Positions 53,101-62,939 of a stretch of DNA of 64,000 nt are shown piece after piece. The stretch's first letter is position 1. Every line of letters begins with the position of its first letter. Origin of the DNA: Phaeobacter sp. 11ANDIMAR09 (GTDB taxonomy: Bacteria; Pseudomonadota; Alphaproteobacteria; Rhodobacterales; Rhodobacteraceae); contig NZ_LIKT01000020.1 in assembly GCF_001294455.1 (NCBI RefSeq), positions 1 through 64,000 of the forward strand, read 5' to 3'. Made by a program: the position numbers and the translations under genes. The notes beneath the pieces were generated by a model. That model searched no databases. It was not told the origin of the DNA and saw only the letters and a list, made by a program, of their open reading frames with translations.

Positions 53101-53994
53101 CACCAAATCAACGGTATCGATCAGGTTGTAGCCCTTGCGCTTGACCACCTGCAGGGCAACGGTGTCTTCGCCTTCAAACCGGGCGGTGCCAATGCGATCT
53201 TCAAAGGTATAGTTGATCTCGGCCAGCTCACCCAGGGTGACGATCCGGTCGCCATTGGTTTTGATGGGCAATGCGTAGATGTCGTTTACATCATCAAAGG
53301 AGGAGGGGATTTTGACCGAAAAGGTGCCCTGTTCGGTTTCGACCTCACCCGCCGCAATCAGCTGGTTGTTGTTTTGCACCACATTGATCAGCTCAACGGC
53401 GGTGATGTTATAGGATTCCAGACGCAGGGGGTCGATGACAACCTCAACCATCTCATCGCGATTGCCGGCAATCCCGGCCTCCAGCACCGCATCCAGCGCT
53501 TCGATATCGTCCTGCAGGTCCTTGGCGATACGAGCCATGGTGCGTTCCGGCACGGCGCCTGTGAGATTGATAATGACGATGGGAAATTCCGAGAAGTTGA
53601 TCTCGGTGATGCTGTATTGTTCAGCACCGCTGGGAAAATCCGCCTGCGCCGTGTTCATGGCGTCGCGCACATCCGCGATGGTGGCGCTCTTGTCCCAGCC
53701 AAAGTCGAACTCCAGCAGGATGCCCGCGTAGTTTTCCGCGGCGGTGGCGGTCATCTTGTCCAACCCGTCCAGGTCCACCATTTCGGTTTCCATCGGCTTG
53801 ACCAGCAGGGATTCACTGTCCACCGCAGAAATGCCCGGGAATTCCACAGAGACAAAAAGCATCGGGATGTCGATATCGGGTTCACCTTCCTTGGGAAGGC
53901 TGGAATAGGCAAAGCCCCCCACCAGGATCGAGATCAGGATAAAGGCGATGACCATTCGGGCGCGTTCAGCCGCCCAGGAGACAATGCCGATCAT
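50179..53994 (-). CDS. RND efflux transporter permease
   Basis: The 1271-residue protein has the AcrB/HAE1 layout: TM1 at the N-terminus, a first porter domain, six TM helices near 330-530, and a second half with the same plan. The membrane motif LILAVGMLVDGAIVVVEY contains the proton-relay aspartate. It is longer than AcrB (about 1050), with extra residues in the second half and C-terminus. It forms a trimer with the adjacent membrane-fusion protein. No outer membrane factor is nearby. Substrates are unknown. Confidence 0.92.
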   Translation of the reverse strand: MIGIVSWAAERARMVIAFILISILVGGFAYSSLPKEGEPDIDIPMLFVSVEFPGISAVDSESLLVKPMETEMVDLDGLDKMTATAAENYAGILLEFDFGWDKSATIADVRDAMNTAQADFPSGAEQYSITEINFSEFPIVIINLTGAVPERTMARIAKDLQDDIEALDAVLEAGIAGNRDEMVEVVIDPLRLESYNITAVELINVVQNNNQLIAAGEVETEQGTFSVKIPSSFDDVNDIYALPIKTNGDRIVTLGELAEINYTFEDRIGTARFEGEDTVALQVVKRKGYNLIDTVDLVKEVLAKAQTKWPEELKATVTLGTSNDQSRVVGSMVGQLEGSVLTAVALVMIVVLASLGSRAALLVGFAIPTSFLLCFAFLALMGVSISNIVMFGLILAVGMLVDGAIVVVEYADKRIKEGTGPMHAYVEAAQRMFWPIVSSTATTLCAFLPMLFWPGVPGEFMGMLPVTLIFVLSASLVVALVYLPVMGGLSGRMSRLFEGTSGWLRRVFPWWLRAIMVPPALWGIFAGAMQMLNPGYLLPEGTSANLGTAFGGLVFILAAFAASITLGATKFQRREHRVEAGYHHTAFGYVIKFITGNPVMPIVALLVVAFGIATVFKAFGENNYGVEFFVSTEPEQATAYVRARGNISLAEKDEMVRQTEEVIMAHPAVVNAFSFAGEGGLSTGGPSADSSPADTIGQVQFEIIPWEDRPTQTETWFFGLLTREVTATLYDGNTVLDELTAETSKIPGIAVEVKALEQGPGSGKPLHLRVRGDNWEALTTSAQAARARFDATPGLTLTEDSLPLPGIDWQIDVDVEKAGRYGADVATVGGMVQLVTRGILLDTMRVDSSDEEIEIRVRLPDEDRVLATLDTLKVRTTDGLVPLSNFISRKPVPKLAEINRVDQERYYDVKADVEPGLSSVLVPQDDGEALVTLGLIKAIPDGLTPRGEIVTDANGTEYTLYELVEAETTQALQEALTDGAKIAPVNATERIGEITKWLETDPLDPRVTWEWTGDQDEQAESGAFLSKAFAGALALMFVILLAQFNSFYNSVLVLLAVVLSTTGVLIGMMVMQQPFSIIMTGTGIVALAGIVVNNNIVLIDTYQEFSQKMPRIEAIIRTAEARIRPVLLTTVTTMAGLAPMMFGISLDFIDGGYSIDSPTALWWKQLATAVVFGLGIATVLTLVVTPSLLAIRVWLSTYMSWMGRLLARISGGRSSRIAKDMRLAKKARKLATSEILWDDLIGSGSQASAKPEAGTEEALAKPGAGALRAAE

Positions 53995-55244
53995 TGGTTT
54001 GCCTCATTCTGATAGCTGGGCGCTACTGCGACGCCACTGGTGACAAAATCCTGCCCGGTGATGATGACGTCAGCCTGTTCCGGCAGCCCGTCCACCCAGA
54101 TACCATCAACCTCGTCGCGCAACAGATCTACCGCAACAAAGCCAGCCGTCTGGTCCTCATTGACGATTCTGACGCCAAGCTGGCCATCCTTGTTCAGGGT
54201 GAGCGCGGACTGGGGCAGTTTGTGTGCGGTCGCCCCCGGCGCGGCAATGGCGATATCGGCGGTCTGGCCGTCACGGATGGCGAGGTCTGGATTGGCAACG
54301 GTGATTTCCACTTCAAAAGTCCGGGTCGCCTGATCAGCCGAGCGGCTGACAAAGCTCACCAGACCCTCAACCTGATCACCTGTCGCCAGTTCGGCCCGGG
54401 CAGGCGCGCCCAGGCTGACGCGGTTGACCTGGGTTTCCGGTACAAAGCCCACAACCTTTATGGTGTCGAGCTGAATGACGGTGGCGCAGGCATCACCGGG
54501 CAGAACCAGGCTCCCCAGTTCGGCGCTATCGCTTTCCAGCAACCCGTCAAAGGGCGCGAGAATGGTCAGGTGTTCAAGTTCCTTTTCCGCCGCCCCCACG
54601 GCCGCTAGGGCGGATTCGATACCAGCCTTGGCGGTTTCCAGCCCGCCTTTGGCGCTGGCGACGCCAGCAACGGCTGCGCGCTCTTCTGCCTTGGTGGCCG
54701 CCAAACGCGTCTCAGAGGCATAGCCGCCTTCTGAGAGTTTTTCGGCGGCAGTGAGATTGATCATGGCCTCACCCAGTTTTGCGTTGGCCTCATCCAGGCG
54801 CGCTTCTGAAACGGGGATGTTGGCGCGGGCTTCGATGAGCCGCGCCTTGGCTTCAAGCAGGGTGGCCGGGCGGGTGCCGGGATCAAGTCGACACAGTACA
54901 TCGCCCTTGCTCACCTGAATTCCTTTGCGCAGTGGTTCTGAGATAACGGTGGAAGAGGTCTCGGCGCGCAGCGTCACCTGACGCACCGCCTGGGTCATGC
55001 CGCGCAGAACAACAGCGCGGTCAAATTCCTGTGCCTGGCTGTGTAGGGCAACCACACCAACGCGGTTTTCCGCCACAAGTGCGCCGCTCTCTAACGGAGC
55101 GGCTGAAGCAGATGCGGCCTCTGTGTCCTGGATTTCCTGGACCTCTTCACCACGGGCAAAGGCCAGCAGTGTCTCGCGGTCGATGACCAGGAAATACAGG
55201 CCAAGGGATACCAGAATGGCAGTTATCAGGGGGATCAGTTTCAT
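53991..55244 (-). CDS. RND membrane-fusion (adaptor) protein
   Basis: The 417-residue protein has an N-terminal membrane helix (about 3-20), a lipoyl-like barrel with coiled-coil hairpin (SEARLDEANAKLGEAMINL and related) and a beta-barrel domain. It bridges the RND pump and an outer membrane channel. I use ATG 55244 after GGCCTGAG. It overlaps the permease start (ATGA), so the pair is translated together. Confidence 0.9.
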   Translation of the reverse strand: MKLIPLITAILVSLGLYFLVIDRETLLAFARGEEVQEIQDTEAASASAAPLESGALVAENRVGVVALHSQAQEFDRAVVLRGMTQAVRQVTLRAETSSTVISEPLRKGIQVSKGDVLCRLDPGTRPATLLEAKARLIEARANIPVSEARLDEANAKLGEAMINLTAAEKLSEGGYASETRLAATKAEERAAVAGVASAKGGLETAKAGIESALAAVGAAEKELEHLTILAPFDGLLESDSAELGSLVLPGDACATVIQLDTIKVVGFVPETQVNRVSLGAPARAELATGDQVEGLVSFVSRSADQATRTFEVEITVANPDLAIRDGQTADIAIAAPGATAHKLPQSALTLNKDGQLGVRIVNEDQTAGFVAVDLLRDEVDGIWVDGLPEQADVIITGQDFVTSGVAVAPSYQNEANQ

Positions 55245-55524
55245 CTCAGGCCTTTCAAATGCATTTTCGCTTGGTAAACGCAGGTGACCAAACACACCGG
55301 AGATCCCGCCAGATCTGAAGCGAATTGATAGTTGCGATCTAAGTATTGTCCATACTAAACGGAACAGTTCAGCTCGAAAATATTAGAAAAAAGTATAGGT
55401 TTCGCGAAATTTCCCCTGCAATGCAGCCCTTGGCTTGATGCAACAGGCAGGATATGAGGGGCAAAAGAGGAAAAACGTCACCCACTGCAAATCGGGCAGG
55501 GGTGGCACTTCAGGGGCAGATACC

Positions 55525-56196
55525 ATGAGCGACACGGACAGCTTTATCGAAGAAGTCACGGAAGAGGTGCGCCGCGACCGTTTGTTTTTGATGCTGAAAC
55601 GCTATGGCTGGATCGGCGGCCTGGCGGTTGTGCTGATCGTCGGCGGTGCGGCATTCAATGAATACAACAAATCCAAGCAACTCGCGGCCTCGCAAAAACT
55701 CGGGGACGAGATGATTGCGGCGCTGTCTTCGGATGATGACGCCGGACGTGCAGATGCGCTTGCGGCAATTTCCACCGAGACAGCGGGTGGCAGCGCCATT
55801 CTGGCCATGCTGCAGGCTGGTGCCTTGGCAGAGACCGACAAGCCAGAGGATGCGGTCGCGCGGCTTCAAGAGGTTGCGCTCAACGCTGAGCTGCCTTTGA
55901 TCTATCGCCATATCGCCAGTTTCAAGGCTCTGGGGTTGCAACAGGACAGCCTGAGCATTGAAGAACGGCGCCTGCAGTTTGAGGCTCTGGCCCAGCCGGG
56001 GGCGCCGCTTTCGTTGCTGGCCTCAGAGCAGATGGCGCTGTTGGATGTTGAAGCGGGTGACGTGGATGCGGCAATTGACCGCCTGAAGGCAATTGTTGAG
56101 GATGCAGGCGTCACTGCGGACTTGAAAGAACGGGCAACGCAAGTGATTGTGGCCCTGGGGGGCAAGCTGGACGAGGCTGAGGTCTCTGAAGGTTAA
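55525..56196 (+). CDS. YfgM-like membrane-anchored TPR protein
   Basis: The 223-residue protein has one membrane helix (about 28-45) and a C-terminal TPR-like region. It resembles YfgM/DUF2133, which in E. coli joins the periplasmic chaperone network with PpiD. It precedes bamB and der, an arrangement usual in this group. ATG 55525 is used because the frame continues upstream without a known N-terminus. Confidence 0.85.
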   Translation: MSDTDSFIEEVTEEVRRDRLFLMLKRYGWIGGLAVVLIVGGAAFNEYNKSKQLAASQKLGDEMIAALSSDDDAGRADALAAISTETAGGSAILAMLQAGALAETDKPEDAVARLQEVALNAELPLIYRHIASFKALGLQQDSLSIEERRLQFEALAQPGAPLSLLASEQMALLDVEAGDVDAAIDRLKAIVEDAGVTADLKERATQVIVALGGKLDEAEVSEG

Positions 56197-56249
56197 CAAA
56201 AATCGTAGGTTCAACTTGCGAAAACAGACAACGGGTACGAGGCAGGGTC

Positions 56250-57572
56250 ATGATGGCAGCTAACTCCTTTTCTTTGGTACGGATCTTGCTGTGCAGCAGC
56301 GCCCTGGCGCTGGGTCTTTCTGCCTGCACCGAGCCGGAGGTGATTCTGCCGGGCAAGCGTGAAGCGATCCGCCCCGATGCAGAAATCGAGACGGCAAACC
56401 AATCTGCCGCCATTTCTCTGCCCGCGCAGGTGGCAAATGCGACCTGGGCGCAAAGCCACGGTAATCCTGCTCACCGGACGGCTCACCCGGCGCTGAGCAA
56501 TGCACCCCGTTTGGCCTGGTCGGTGCCGATTGGCGCGGGTGACGGACGCAAACAGCGGATCAATACACGCCCGGTTGTGGCCGATGGGCGGATCTACACC
56601 CTGGACAGTTCCGCGCGGGTTTCCGCGGTCTCTCCCGCTGGGCAGCCCCTGTGGCACAGCAATATTCTGCCCGCACGCGATGATGAGGGCCAGGCGACTG
56701 GCGGCGGCATGGCCTATGCCGATGGGGTTCTCTATGTCTCCTCGGGCTATGGCGTGCTGACAGCCCTAGAGGGGACGACGGGCAAACAGCTCTGGCGTCA
56801 GGAATTGGAAGCCACCGGTTCCGGGGTTCCGACCATCCGCGATGGACTGCTGTATCTGGTTGCCGGCGATGATACGGCCTGGGCCATCCACACCAAAGAT
56901 GGCCGAATTGCCTGGCAGATCGAAGGCACGCCAAGCGGCTCTAACGTATTGGGGGCCCCTGCGCCTGTTTTGACCAATGATTTGGTGATCTTTGCCTTTG
57001 GCTCTGGCGATCTGGTTGCGGCCTTCCGTCGGGGCGGGCTGCGGCGGTGGAGCGCCTCGGTTGCGGGACAGCGGGTTGGGTCCACCTTGGCGCGGATCAG
57101 CGATGTCACTGGCGAACCGGTGCTGGTTGGCAAGCGTGCCTATGTGGGCAACCACTCGGGTCGTACCGTGGCCTTTGACGCCACAAACGGAGATCGCATC
57201 TGGACTGCGCAGGAGGGGGCAATCGGTCCGGTTTGGCCTGCTGGAAACAGCCTGTTCCAGATCAGTGACCGGAACCAGCTGCTGCGGCTTGATGCCAGTA
57301 GCGGCGAAGTGATCTGGGCCGTCGATCTGCCGGGGTATCTGAAGGATAAGCCTGGCAAACGGGCAGCCGTTGTTGCCCATTACGGCCCGATTGTGACTGG
57401 TGGCCAGGTGCTCATTGCCTCGAATGATGGTCTGCTGCGCCTGTTTGATCCGCGCGATGGTAACCTGTCGCAGAGCATCGAAATCCCTGGCGGCGCCACT
57501 GCGGCACCGGTCGTGGCAGGCAATACTCTTTACGTGGTTTCGAGTAAGGGTAACCTGCTCGCCTTCCGCTAA
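56250..57572 (+). CDS. bamB: Outer membrane assembly lipoprotein BamB-like beta-propeller
   Basis: The 440-residue protein has a lipoprotein signal peptide with lipobox LSAC (cysteine near residue 26) and the eight-bladed PQQ-like propeller. Repeats of the type GRIYTLDSSARVSAVSPAGQPLW and ASNDGLLRLFDPRDG occur. It belongs to the BAM complex that inserts outer membrane proteins. An adjacent second ATG at 56253 is also possible. Confidence 0.9.
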   Translation: MMAANSFSLVRILLCSSALALGLSACTEPEVILPGKREAIRPDAEIETANQSAAISLPAQVANATWAQSHGNPAHRTAHPALSNAPRLAWSVPIGAGDGRKQRINTRPVVADGRIYTLDSSARVSAVSPAGQPLWHSNILPARDDEGQATGGGMAYADGVLYVSSGYGVLTALEGTTGKQLWRQELEATGSGVPTIRDGLLYLVAGDDTAWAIHTKDGRIAWQIEGTPSGSNVLGAPAPVLTNDLVIFAFGSGDLVAAFRRGGLRRWSASVAGQRVGSTLARISDVTGEPVLVGKRAYVGNHSGRTVAFDATNGDRIWTAQEGAIGPVWPAGNSLFQISDRNQLLRLDASSGEVIWAVDLPGYLKDKPGKRAAVVAHYGPIVTGGQVLIASNDGLLRLFDPRDGNLSQSIEIPGGATAAPVVAGNTLYVVSSKGNLLAFR

Positions 57573-57645
57573 TGCGCAATCGGCTCTAGCCGTGGGCGCC
57601 GAGATGCGCTATTGGGCGCGTCTCAAACGCTGAAAGTTGGGTCCG

Positions 57646-59118
57646 ATGTCTTTTACCCTCGCTATTGTGGGCCGTCCAAATGTGGGCAAGTCCACCCTAT
57701 TCAATCGCCTTGTAGGCAAAAAGCTGGCGCTGGTTGATGACCAGCCCGGTGTGACGCGCGATTTGCGTGAAGGAGAGGCGCGCCTGGGCGATCTGCGCTT
57801 TACGGTGATTGACACTGCGGGCCTGGAGGATGCGACGGATAACTCGCTGGAAGGTCGGATGCGGCGTCTGACTGAGCGGGCGGTGGATATGGCAGATATC
57901 TGTCTGTTCATGATTGATGCCCGTACCGGCGTCACCCCTGTCGACGAAATGTTTGCGGAGATCCTCCGTCGCAAATCGGCCCATGTCATTCTGGCTGCCA
58001 ATAAGGCCGAGGGCAATGCTGCAGAGGCCGGTGTGCTCGAGGCCTATGGCCTGGGCCTGGGTGAGCCGCTGCGCCTGTCTGGTGAGCATGGCGAAGGTAT
58101 GCCGGATCTCTATTCTATTTTGTTGCCTTTGGCGGATAAATTTGAAGCCGAAGCGTTGGACCACTCTCCCGTTGTCGATCTGGAACTTGATGACGATGAG
58201 GACTGGGAAGAGGGTGACGAGATCCCCGCCGCTCCGGTCCCTACGCGTGACAAACCCCTGCAGGTGGCCGTTGTTGGACGCCCAAATGCGGGCAAATCTA
58301 CCCTGATCAACAAGATTCTAGGCGAAGATCGCCTGTTGACCGGGCCGGAGGCGGGCATTACCCGCGATGCCATCTCGCTGCAGATTGACTGGTCCGGCAC
58401 ACCGATGCGGATTTTTGACACAGCGGGCATGCGCAAAAAGGCCAAGGTGCAGGAAAAGCTCGAGAAGCTGTCGGTTTCTGACGGGCTGCGGGCGGTGAAG
58501 TTCGCCGAAGTCGTGGTGATCCTGCTCGATGCCGAGATCCCGTTCGAACAGCAAGACCTGCGGATTGCCGATCTGGCCGAGCGCGAAGGCCGCGCCGTTG
58601 TGGTTGCTGTCAACAAATGGGATGTCGAAGATAACAAGCAGGAAAAACTGGCAGCGCTGAAAGAGAGCTTTGCGCGGCTCCTGCCTCAGCTACGGGGCGC
58701 GCCTCTGGTGACGGTTTCGGCCAAAACCGGCAAGGGGCTGGAACGTTTGCACGATGCCGTCATGCGCGCCTATGAGGTCTGGAACCGCCGCATTCCCACC
58801 GCGGCCCTGAACCGCTGGCTGACGGGGATGCTCGAGCAGCACCCGCCGCCCGCACCGCAGGGAAAACGGATCAAGCTGCGGTACATGACACAGGCAAAAA
58901 CCCGCCCGCCTGGCTTTGTGGTGATGTGCTCGCACCCGGATAAGATCCCGGCAAGCTATACCCGCTATCTGGTCAACGGGCTGCGGCAGGATTTTGACAT
59001 GCCTGGCACTCCGATCCGTCTGACCATGCGCGGACAGGGGGACAAAAACCCCTATAAGGGCAGGAAAAAGGCGCCGCCTTCCAAGCTGCGTAAACATCTG
59101 TCCGGGCGTCGTGACTAG
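57646..59118 (+). CDS. der: GTPase Der (EngA), ribosome assembly
   Basis: The 490-residue protein has two GTPase domains (GRPNVGKST at 8-16 and GRPNAGKST near 208) and a C-terminal KH-like domain ending [13 protein letters not shown]. It is essential for maturation of the 50S ribosomal subunit. ATG 57646 is preferred to TTG 57637. It ends before a hairpin at 59149. Confidence 0.96.
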   Translation: MSFTLAIVGRPNVGKSTLFNRLVGKKLALVDDQPGVTRDLREGEARLGDLRFTVIDTAGLEDATDNSLEGRMRRLTERAVDMADICLFMIDARTGVTPVDEMFAEILRRKSAHVILAANKAEGNAAEAGVLEAYGLGLGEPLRLSGEHGEGMPDLYSILLPLADKFEAEALDHSPVVDLELDDDEDWEEGDEIPAAPVPTRDKPLQVAVVGRPNAGKSTLINKILGEDRLLTGPEAGITRDAISLQIDWSGTPMRIFDTAGMRKKAKVQEKLEKLSVSDGLRAVKFAEVVVILLDAEIPFEQQDLRIADLAEREGRAVVVAVNKWDVEDNKQEKLAALKESFARLLPQLRGAPLVTVSAKTGKGLERLHDAVMRAYEVWNRRIPTAALNRWLTGMLEQHPPPAPQGKRIKLRYMTQAKTRPPGFVVMCSHPDKIPASYTRYLVNGLRQDFDMPGTPIRLTMRGQGDKNPYKGRKKAPPSKLRKHLSGRRD

Positions 59119-59148
59119 ACCGTGGCAGCTTGACGCTTTGAAATGAAT

Positions 59149-59182
59149 AGTCCCCTTTGCCTGGCGCGGAGGGGATTTTTTT
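59149..59182 (+). terminator. Terminator after der
   Basis: TCCCCT pairs with AGGGGA across a 13-base loop, followed by seven T. Confidence 0.7.
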
Positions 59183-59370
59183 ATAGCTTTCTGCAACGAA
59201 GTTCTGCCCTGGGTTGATTGAAATTCCCCAGAAGATCGCTAAGTTTCGATTAACAATGATCAATATGCGGCTTGGCTCCGGGGCATCCCGGTACTCTGGG
59301 CCTGAAACTTCCTTTTTATGGCCCTCCGGTTTTCAAGAGGGTGTTACAGAGCTCACTTAGGATGATTTTC

Positions 59371-60324
59371 ATGGATCTAAGGCGCTATACCCGGCAATAT
59401 GCCAAACAGGACAACCGGCTGGCTGCCTTAAGTTATTTCGGAACTTTTGCGGTTTATGTCCTGTCGCTGTCCCTGGCCATTACCCAGGCAGAGCACTGGT
59501 ATGTCCTGCTTCCGGCAGGTGTGATTTTTGCCTTTGCCTCGGTGCGTCTTTATGTGTTGCAACATGATCTGGGCCATCACTCTTTGTTCGAAACGCGAAC
59601 ACAGAATGAGATTGCAGGCCATCTGGTTTCGCCTTTTACCTTTGCGCCTTTTGAAGTGATGAAGCAAAATCACAATCTGCATCATGCAAATATCGGCAAT
59701 CTCGACCACCGCGAGACTGGTGAGATTCACACCATGACGCTCAAGGAATGGGCTCAGGCCGGGTTCTGGGACCGGCTGTACTATCGCCTGTACCGAAACC
59801 CGCTGATTTTGGTTCCGCTGGGTGCAGCCTTCACCTATTTCATTCGCTACCGCTGGCCGAAAAACAGCAGCCAGTTTGGCGCGCTTGGGGTGGTCCTTCA
59901 TAACATTGCGATCCTCTGCCTGCTTTGGCTGTTGTATCGCATCACCGGGACACAGGGCGTTATGATCTGGCTCGGGTTTTCATTTTTGGGCGGTATGATT
60001 GGTGTGTTTCTGGTCTATCTGCAGCATAATTTTGAAGACACCTATTGGGACCGACGCCCCGATCTGCAACCGGCCGAGGCAGCGCTCCAGGGCTCGTCCT
60101 GTCTAGATTTTGGCTGGTTCTTTGACTTTGCCGTGGCCAATATTACCCTGCATGACATCCACCATTTTAATGCCCGCATCCCCAGCTATCGTCTGCGCCA
60201 GTGCCATTACAATCTGCCGCCAGATTTCGCCCTCAGACGAATTAAATTTGGTGAAGCTCTGAGCGCATTGTCGTTAAAGCTATGGGATGAAGACAAAAAG
60301 AAGCTCGTCCCCTTTCCTGTTTAG
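59371..60324 (+). CDS. Membrane fatty acid desaturase
   Basis: The 317-residue membrane protein has the three histidine boxes of acyl desaturases: HDLGHH (65-70), HNLHH (101-105) and HDIHH (261-265). Four or more membrane helices lie between and around them. It inserts a double bond in membrane lipids or related acyl chains. I use ATG 59371 after AGGA. The regiospecificity is not known from sequence. Confidence 0.85.
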   Translation: MDLRRYTRQYAKQDNRLAALSYFGTFAVYVLSLSLAITQAEHWYVLLPAGVIFAFASVRLYVLQHDLGHHSLFETRTQNEIAGHLVSPFTFAPFEVMKQNHNLHHANIGNLDHRETGEIHTMTLKEWAQAGFWDRLYYRLYRNPLILVPLGAAFTYFIRYRWPKNSSQFGALGVVLHNIAILCLLWLLYRITGTQGVMIWLGFSFLGGMIGVFLVYLQHNFEDTYWDRRPDLQPAEAALQGSSCLDFGWFFDFAVANITLHDIHHFNARIPSYRLRQCHYNLPPDFALRRIKFGEALSALSLKLWDEDKKKLVPFPV

Positions 60325-60393
60325 CGTTTCGCGTGCAATAATTTCCCGCATGGGATGACGCACAGCAGAAAAAGCCAGAGGAGTAGGGCGGGA

Positions 60394-61140
60394 ATGACCG
60401 ATATTATTGAACTGAATGGCGTGGGGCCAGCGCTGGCCAAGGTCCTCAAGGATCAGGGGCTGAGCACAGTAGAGGCTGTAACCGCTGCCTCTATGGAAGA
60501 TCTGAAAGCAATACCCGGTATTGGTGCTGCCCGCGCCATGCGATTGAAGCAGGCGGTTGGTGGCCAAGGTTTAGGCCATGCAAAACCTGATTCAGTGCCT
60601 GCGGCACAGGCCGAGGAACCGCCCGCGAAATCTGGTGTGCCCGGGGGCACAAAGAAAAAGCTGCCGCAGAAATCAAAAGCTAAGTCTGTTGAAAAAGTGC
60701 TGCGGAGCAAGGCGGCTGATGTCGAAAAGACTGCTGTGTCAGAAGCGGAGGAAGCGCTCAGCACTGCCCTGGCTGCAGCAGAGGCCGCCCGTAAGGCGGC
60801 GGAGCAAAAGGCCGCCAAGGCCAAGGCCAAGGCGAAGAAGTCAGCACGTCAGGCAGAAGCTCTGATGGAAGAATTCGCCAAGGCCAAGGAAAAGGCACGC
60901 ACCAAGGCCAAAAAGGTGAAAGCAGAGGCCCGCCGCGCGATTGAGCGCGAAAAGGCCAAGGCCAAGGCAATCCTGGAAGATCTTGCCCGGAAGTCTAGGG
61001 AGCTGGATCGAGAGAAGGAACGGGAGAAGGAACGGGAGAAGGAGAAGGGGAGGGAGAAGGAAAAGAAACCAAAATCGGCTGCAAAATCCGGCTCGAAACC
61101 CTCTGGTAAGAAGAAAGCCAAAGGGGCGTCCAAATCCTAG
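60394..61140 (+). CDS. Helix-hairpin-helix protein with lysine/alanine/glutamate-rich tail
   Basis: The 248-residue protein starts with a helix-hairpin-helix domain (IIELNGVGPALAKVLKDQGL... IPGIGAARAMRLKQA, about residues 4-50) of the DNA- or rRNA-binding kind. The rest is coiled, lysine-rich and histone-H1-like, with tandem REKE blocks near the end encoded by 61011-61060. It could compact DNA or bind RNA. Start ATG 60394 follows GGAGTAGGG. I recognise no named family. Confidence 0.72.
   Translation: MTDIIELNGVGPALAKVLKDQGLSTVEAVTAASMEDLKAIPGIGAARAMRLKQAVGGQGLGHAKPDSVPAAQAEEPPAKSGVPGGTKKKLPQKSKAKSVEKVLRSKAADVEKTAVSEAEEALSTALAAAEAARKAAEQKAAKAKAKAKKSARQAEALMEEFAKAKEKARTKAKKVKAEARRAIEREKAKAKAILEDLARKSRELDREKEREKEREKEKGREKEKKPKSAAKSGSKPSGKKKAKGASKS
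61011..61060 (+). repeat. Short tandem GAGAAGGAACGG-type repeat inside the HhH gene
   Basis: Imperfect copies of a 12-base unit encode the REKE repeats. Slippage in such tracts can change the length of the tail. Confidence 0.6.
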
Positions 61141-61245
61141 CTCGCTGGTTGGTGAACCTCAGCAAAACAACTGGCGGTGCCCTTTCTGGAGCACCGCCTG
61201 TTTGCATTTTGTCATTGCCAATGCCGACCTGGGCACGGGCCCGGG

Positions 61246-62538
61246 TTAGACCAGCTCGCCTTTGGCCGTGAGGGTCAATTTGTTTTTCAAATAGGGCGCC
61301 AGAACCTCGGGCAGTTTGACAGAGCCATCCGCCTGCTGGCCATTTTCCAGCACCGCAATCAGGCAGCGGCCAACCGCCAGGCCCGACCCATTCAAAGTAT
61401 GCACGAACTCGGGCTTGGCCCCTTCCTCGGGGCGGAAGCGGGCATTCATGCGCCGCGCTTGGAAGGCTCCGGTGGTGGAGACCGAGGAGATCTCGCGGTA
61501 GGTGTTCTGACCGGGCAGCCAGGCTTCAATGTCAAAGGTGCGCCGCGCACCAAAGCCCATGTCGCCAGTGCAAAGCACGACAGTGCGATAGGGCACGCCC
61601 AGCTTTTCCAGGATACCTTCGGCACAGCGCAGCATACGCTTTTGCTCATCGTCGCTCTCATCCGGGTGGGTGATCGAGACCATCTCCACCTTTTCAAACT
61701 GGTGCTGACGCAGCATGCCAGAGGTGTCGCGCCCGGCAGAGCCTGCCTCGGAGCGGAAACACTGGGTATGGGCGGTCATGCGGATGGGCAGCTCAGCGGC
61801 CTCCAAAACGTCACCGGCAACGGAATAGGTCAGCGTGACCTCAGAGGTGGGCACAAGCCACCAGCCATTGGTGGTCTGATAGCTGTCATCACCGAATTTT
61901 GGCAGCTTATCTGTGCCATACATGGCTTCGTCACGGACCAGAACCGGGGTCTGCATCTCGGTGAGACCGTTTTCATCCACATGGGTGTCAACCATGAACT
62001 GCGCCAGGGCACGGTGAATGCGGGCCACGCCGCCTTTGAGGAAGACAAAGCGCGCGCCAGAGGTCTTGGCGGCCGTTTCAAAATCCATCGCCTGGGCGAC
62101 GCCTGCGATCTCGAAATGCTCTTTGGCATCAAAATCCAGCTCGGCGGGGGTGCCCCAACGGTTCACCTCGACATTGTCGTTCTCGTCCGCGCCTTCAGGT
62201 ACATCGTCGGCCGGCAAGTTGGCGATACGGGCCAGCATGTCGGTCTGCTTGGCGTCCAGCTCCTTGGCCTCGGTTTGCAGCGCGGCCACCTGGGCCTTTT
62301 TCTCGGCCACTTCAGCGCGCAGGCGTTCAAAGGTCTCGTTATCACCCTTGGCCTTGGCGGCACCAATTTCCTTGGCGGCCTTGTTCTGGGCGGCCTGCGC
62401 AGCCTCGGCCTCTTGGATCTTGGCACGGCGCGCTTCGTCCAGTGCCAAAATGTCCGAGGACACGCCCGCATCCCCACGCCGCGCCAAAGCGGCGTCAAAA
62501 GCAGCAGGATTTTCGCGGATTGCACGGATGTCATGCAT
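61246..62538 (-). CDS. serS: Seryl-tRNA synthetase
   Basis: The 430-residue class II synthetase has the N-terminal coiled-coil arm (about 30-100) and motif 2/3 regions such as [29 protein letters not shown] and [34 protein letters not shown]. It charges tRNA-Ser. The gene is monocistronic. Confidence 0.96.
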   Translation of the reverse strand: MHDIRAIRENPAAFDAALARRGDAGVSSDILALDEARRAKIQEAEAAQAAQNKAAKEIGAAKAKGDNETFERLRAEVAEKKAQVAALQTEAKELDAKQTDMLARIANLPADDVPEGADENDNVEVNRWGTPAELDFDAKEHFEIAGVAQAMDFETAAKTSGARFVFLKGGVARIHRALAQFMVDTHVDENGLTEMQTPVLVRDEAMYGTDKLPKFGDDSYQTTNGWWLVPTSEVTLTYSVAGDVLEAAELPIRMTAHTQCFRSEAGSAGRDTSGMLRQHQFEKVEMVSITHPDESDDEQKRMLRCAEGILEKLGVPYRTVVLCTGDMGFGARRTFDIEAWLPGQNTYREISSVSTTGAFQARRMNARFRPEEGAKPEFVHTLNGSGLAVGRCLIAVLENGQQADGSVKLPEVLAPYLKNKLTLTAKGELV

Positions 62539-62753
62539 GGTGTCGGCTCCTCGACGGTTTTTGAATCACTATTGAACCTATGCCGCAAGGGGTGGCAAAG
62601 CGAAAGAGGGCAGGGGCAAAAGCTGACAATTGTTGTAGGCAAGACCTGTTTGACAAGACAGGGGCCGGTCCCAGACCAGCCCGCGCCCGCGCCACCCGTC
62701 GAACCAAAGGTTTGCTTGCAGCAAAGGGGAGGGCGCTTCGCGCCCACCTAGGG

Positions 62754-62939
62754 TCAGTCGATGGACTTTTGCCAAGCTGCTTCGGCTTCTTCCTCTAGGC
62801 AATCCAGATGATCTTCATACAGAGCCACCAGAACGCTTTGTTCCTCATTCAGTCTTGCCCCCTGTTTCCGAGTACGCGAAAGGAACTCTAGATCATGGTT
62901 ACTGGACGGCAAAAATGTCCAAGTCACGTCTGTGCCCAT
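62754..62939 (-). CDS. Small ORF overlapping the truncated membrane gene
   Basis: A 61-residue frame (MGTDVTWTFLPSSN...) starts at ATG 62939, overlapping the end of the preceding membrane gene by 16 bases on the same strand. A hairpin GGGCGC/GCGCCC at 62731-62745 follows. No family is recognised. It may be a fragment produced by the truncation of the upstream gene. Confidence 0.35.
   Translation of the reverse strand: MGTDVTWTFLPSSNHDLEFLSRTRKQGARLNEEQSVLVALYEDHLDCLEEEAEAAWQKSID

Noticed and set aside
52243-54012. Plus-strand frame of 589 codons opposite the RND permease
   Set aside because: Shadow of the RND gene with histidine/glutamine-rich composition.
61177-62751. Long plus-strand frame opposite serS
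   Set aside because: Antisense to serS; the translation has no recognisable domain.
62539-62753. Possible T-box leader near serS
   Set aside because: T-box leaders are not expected in this group and no T-box sequence or specifier structure is visible.
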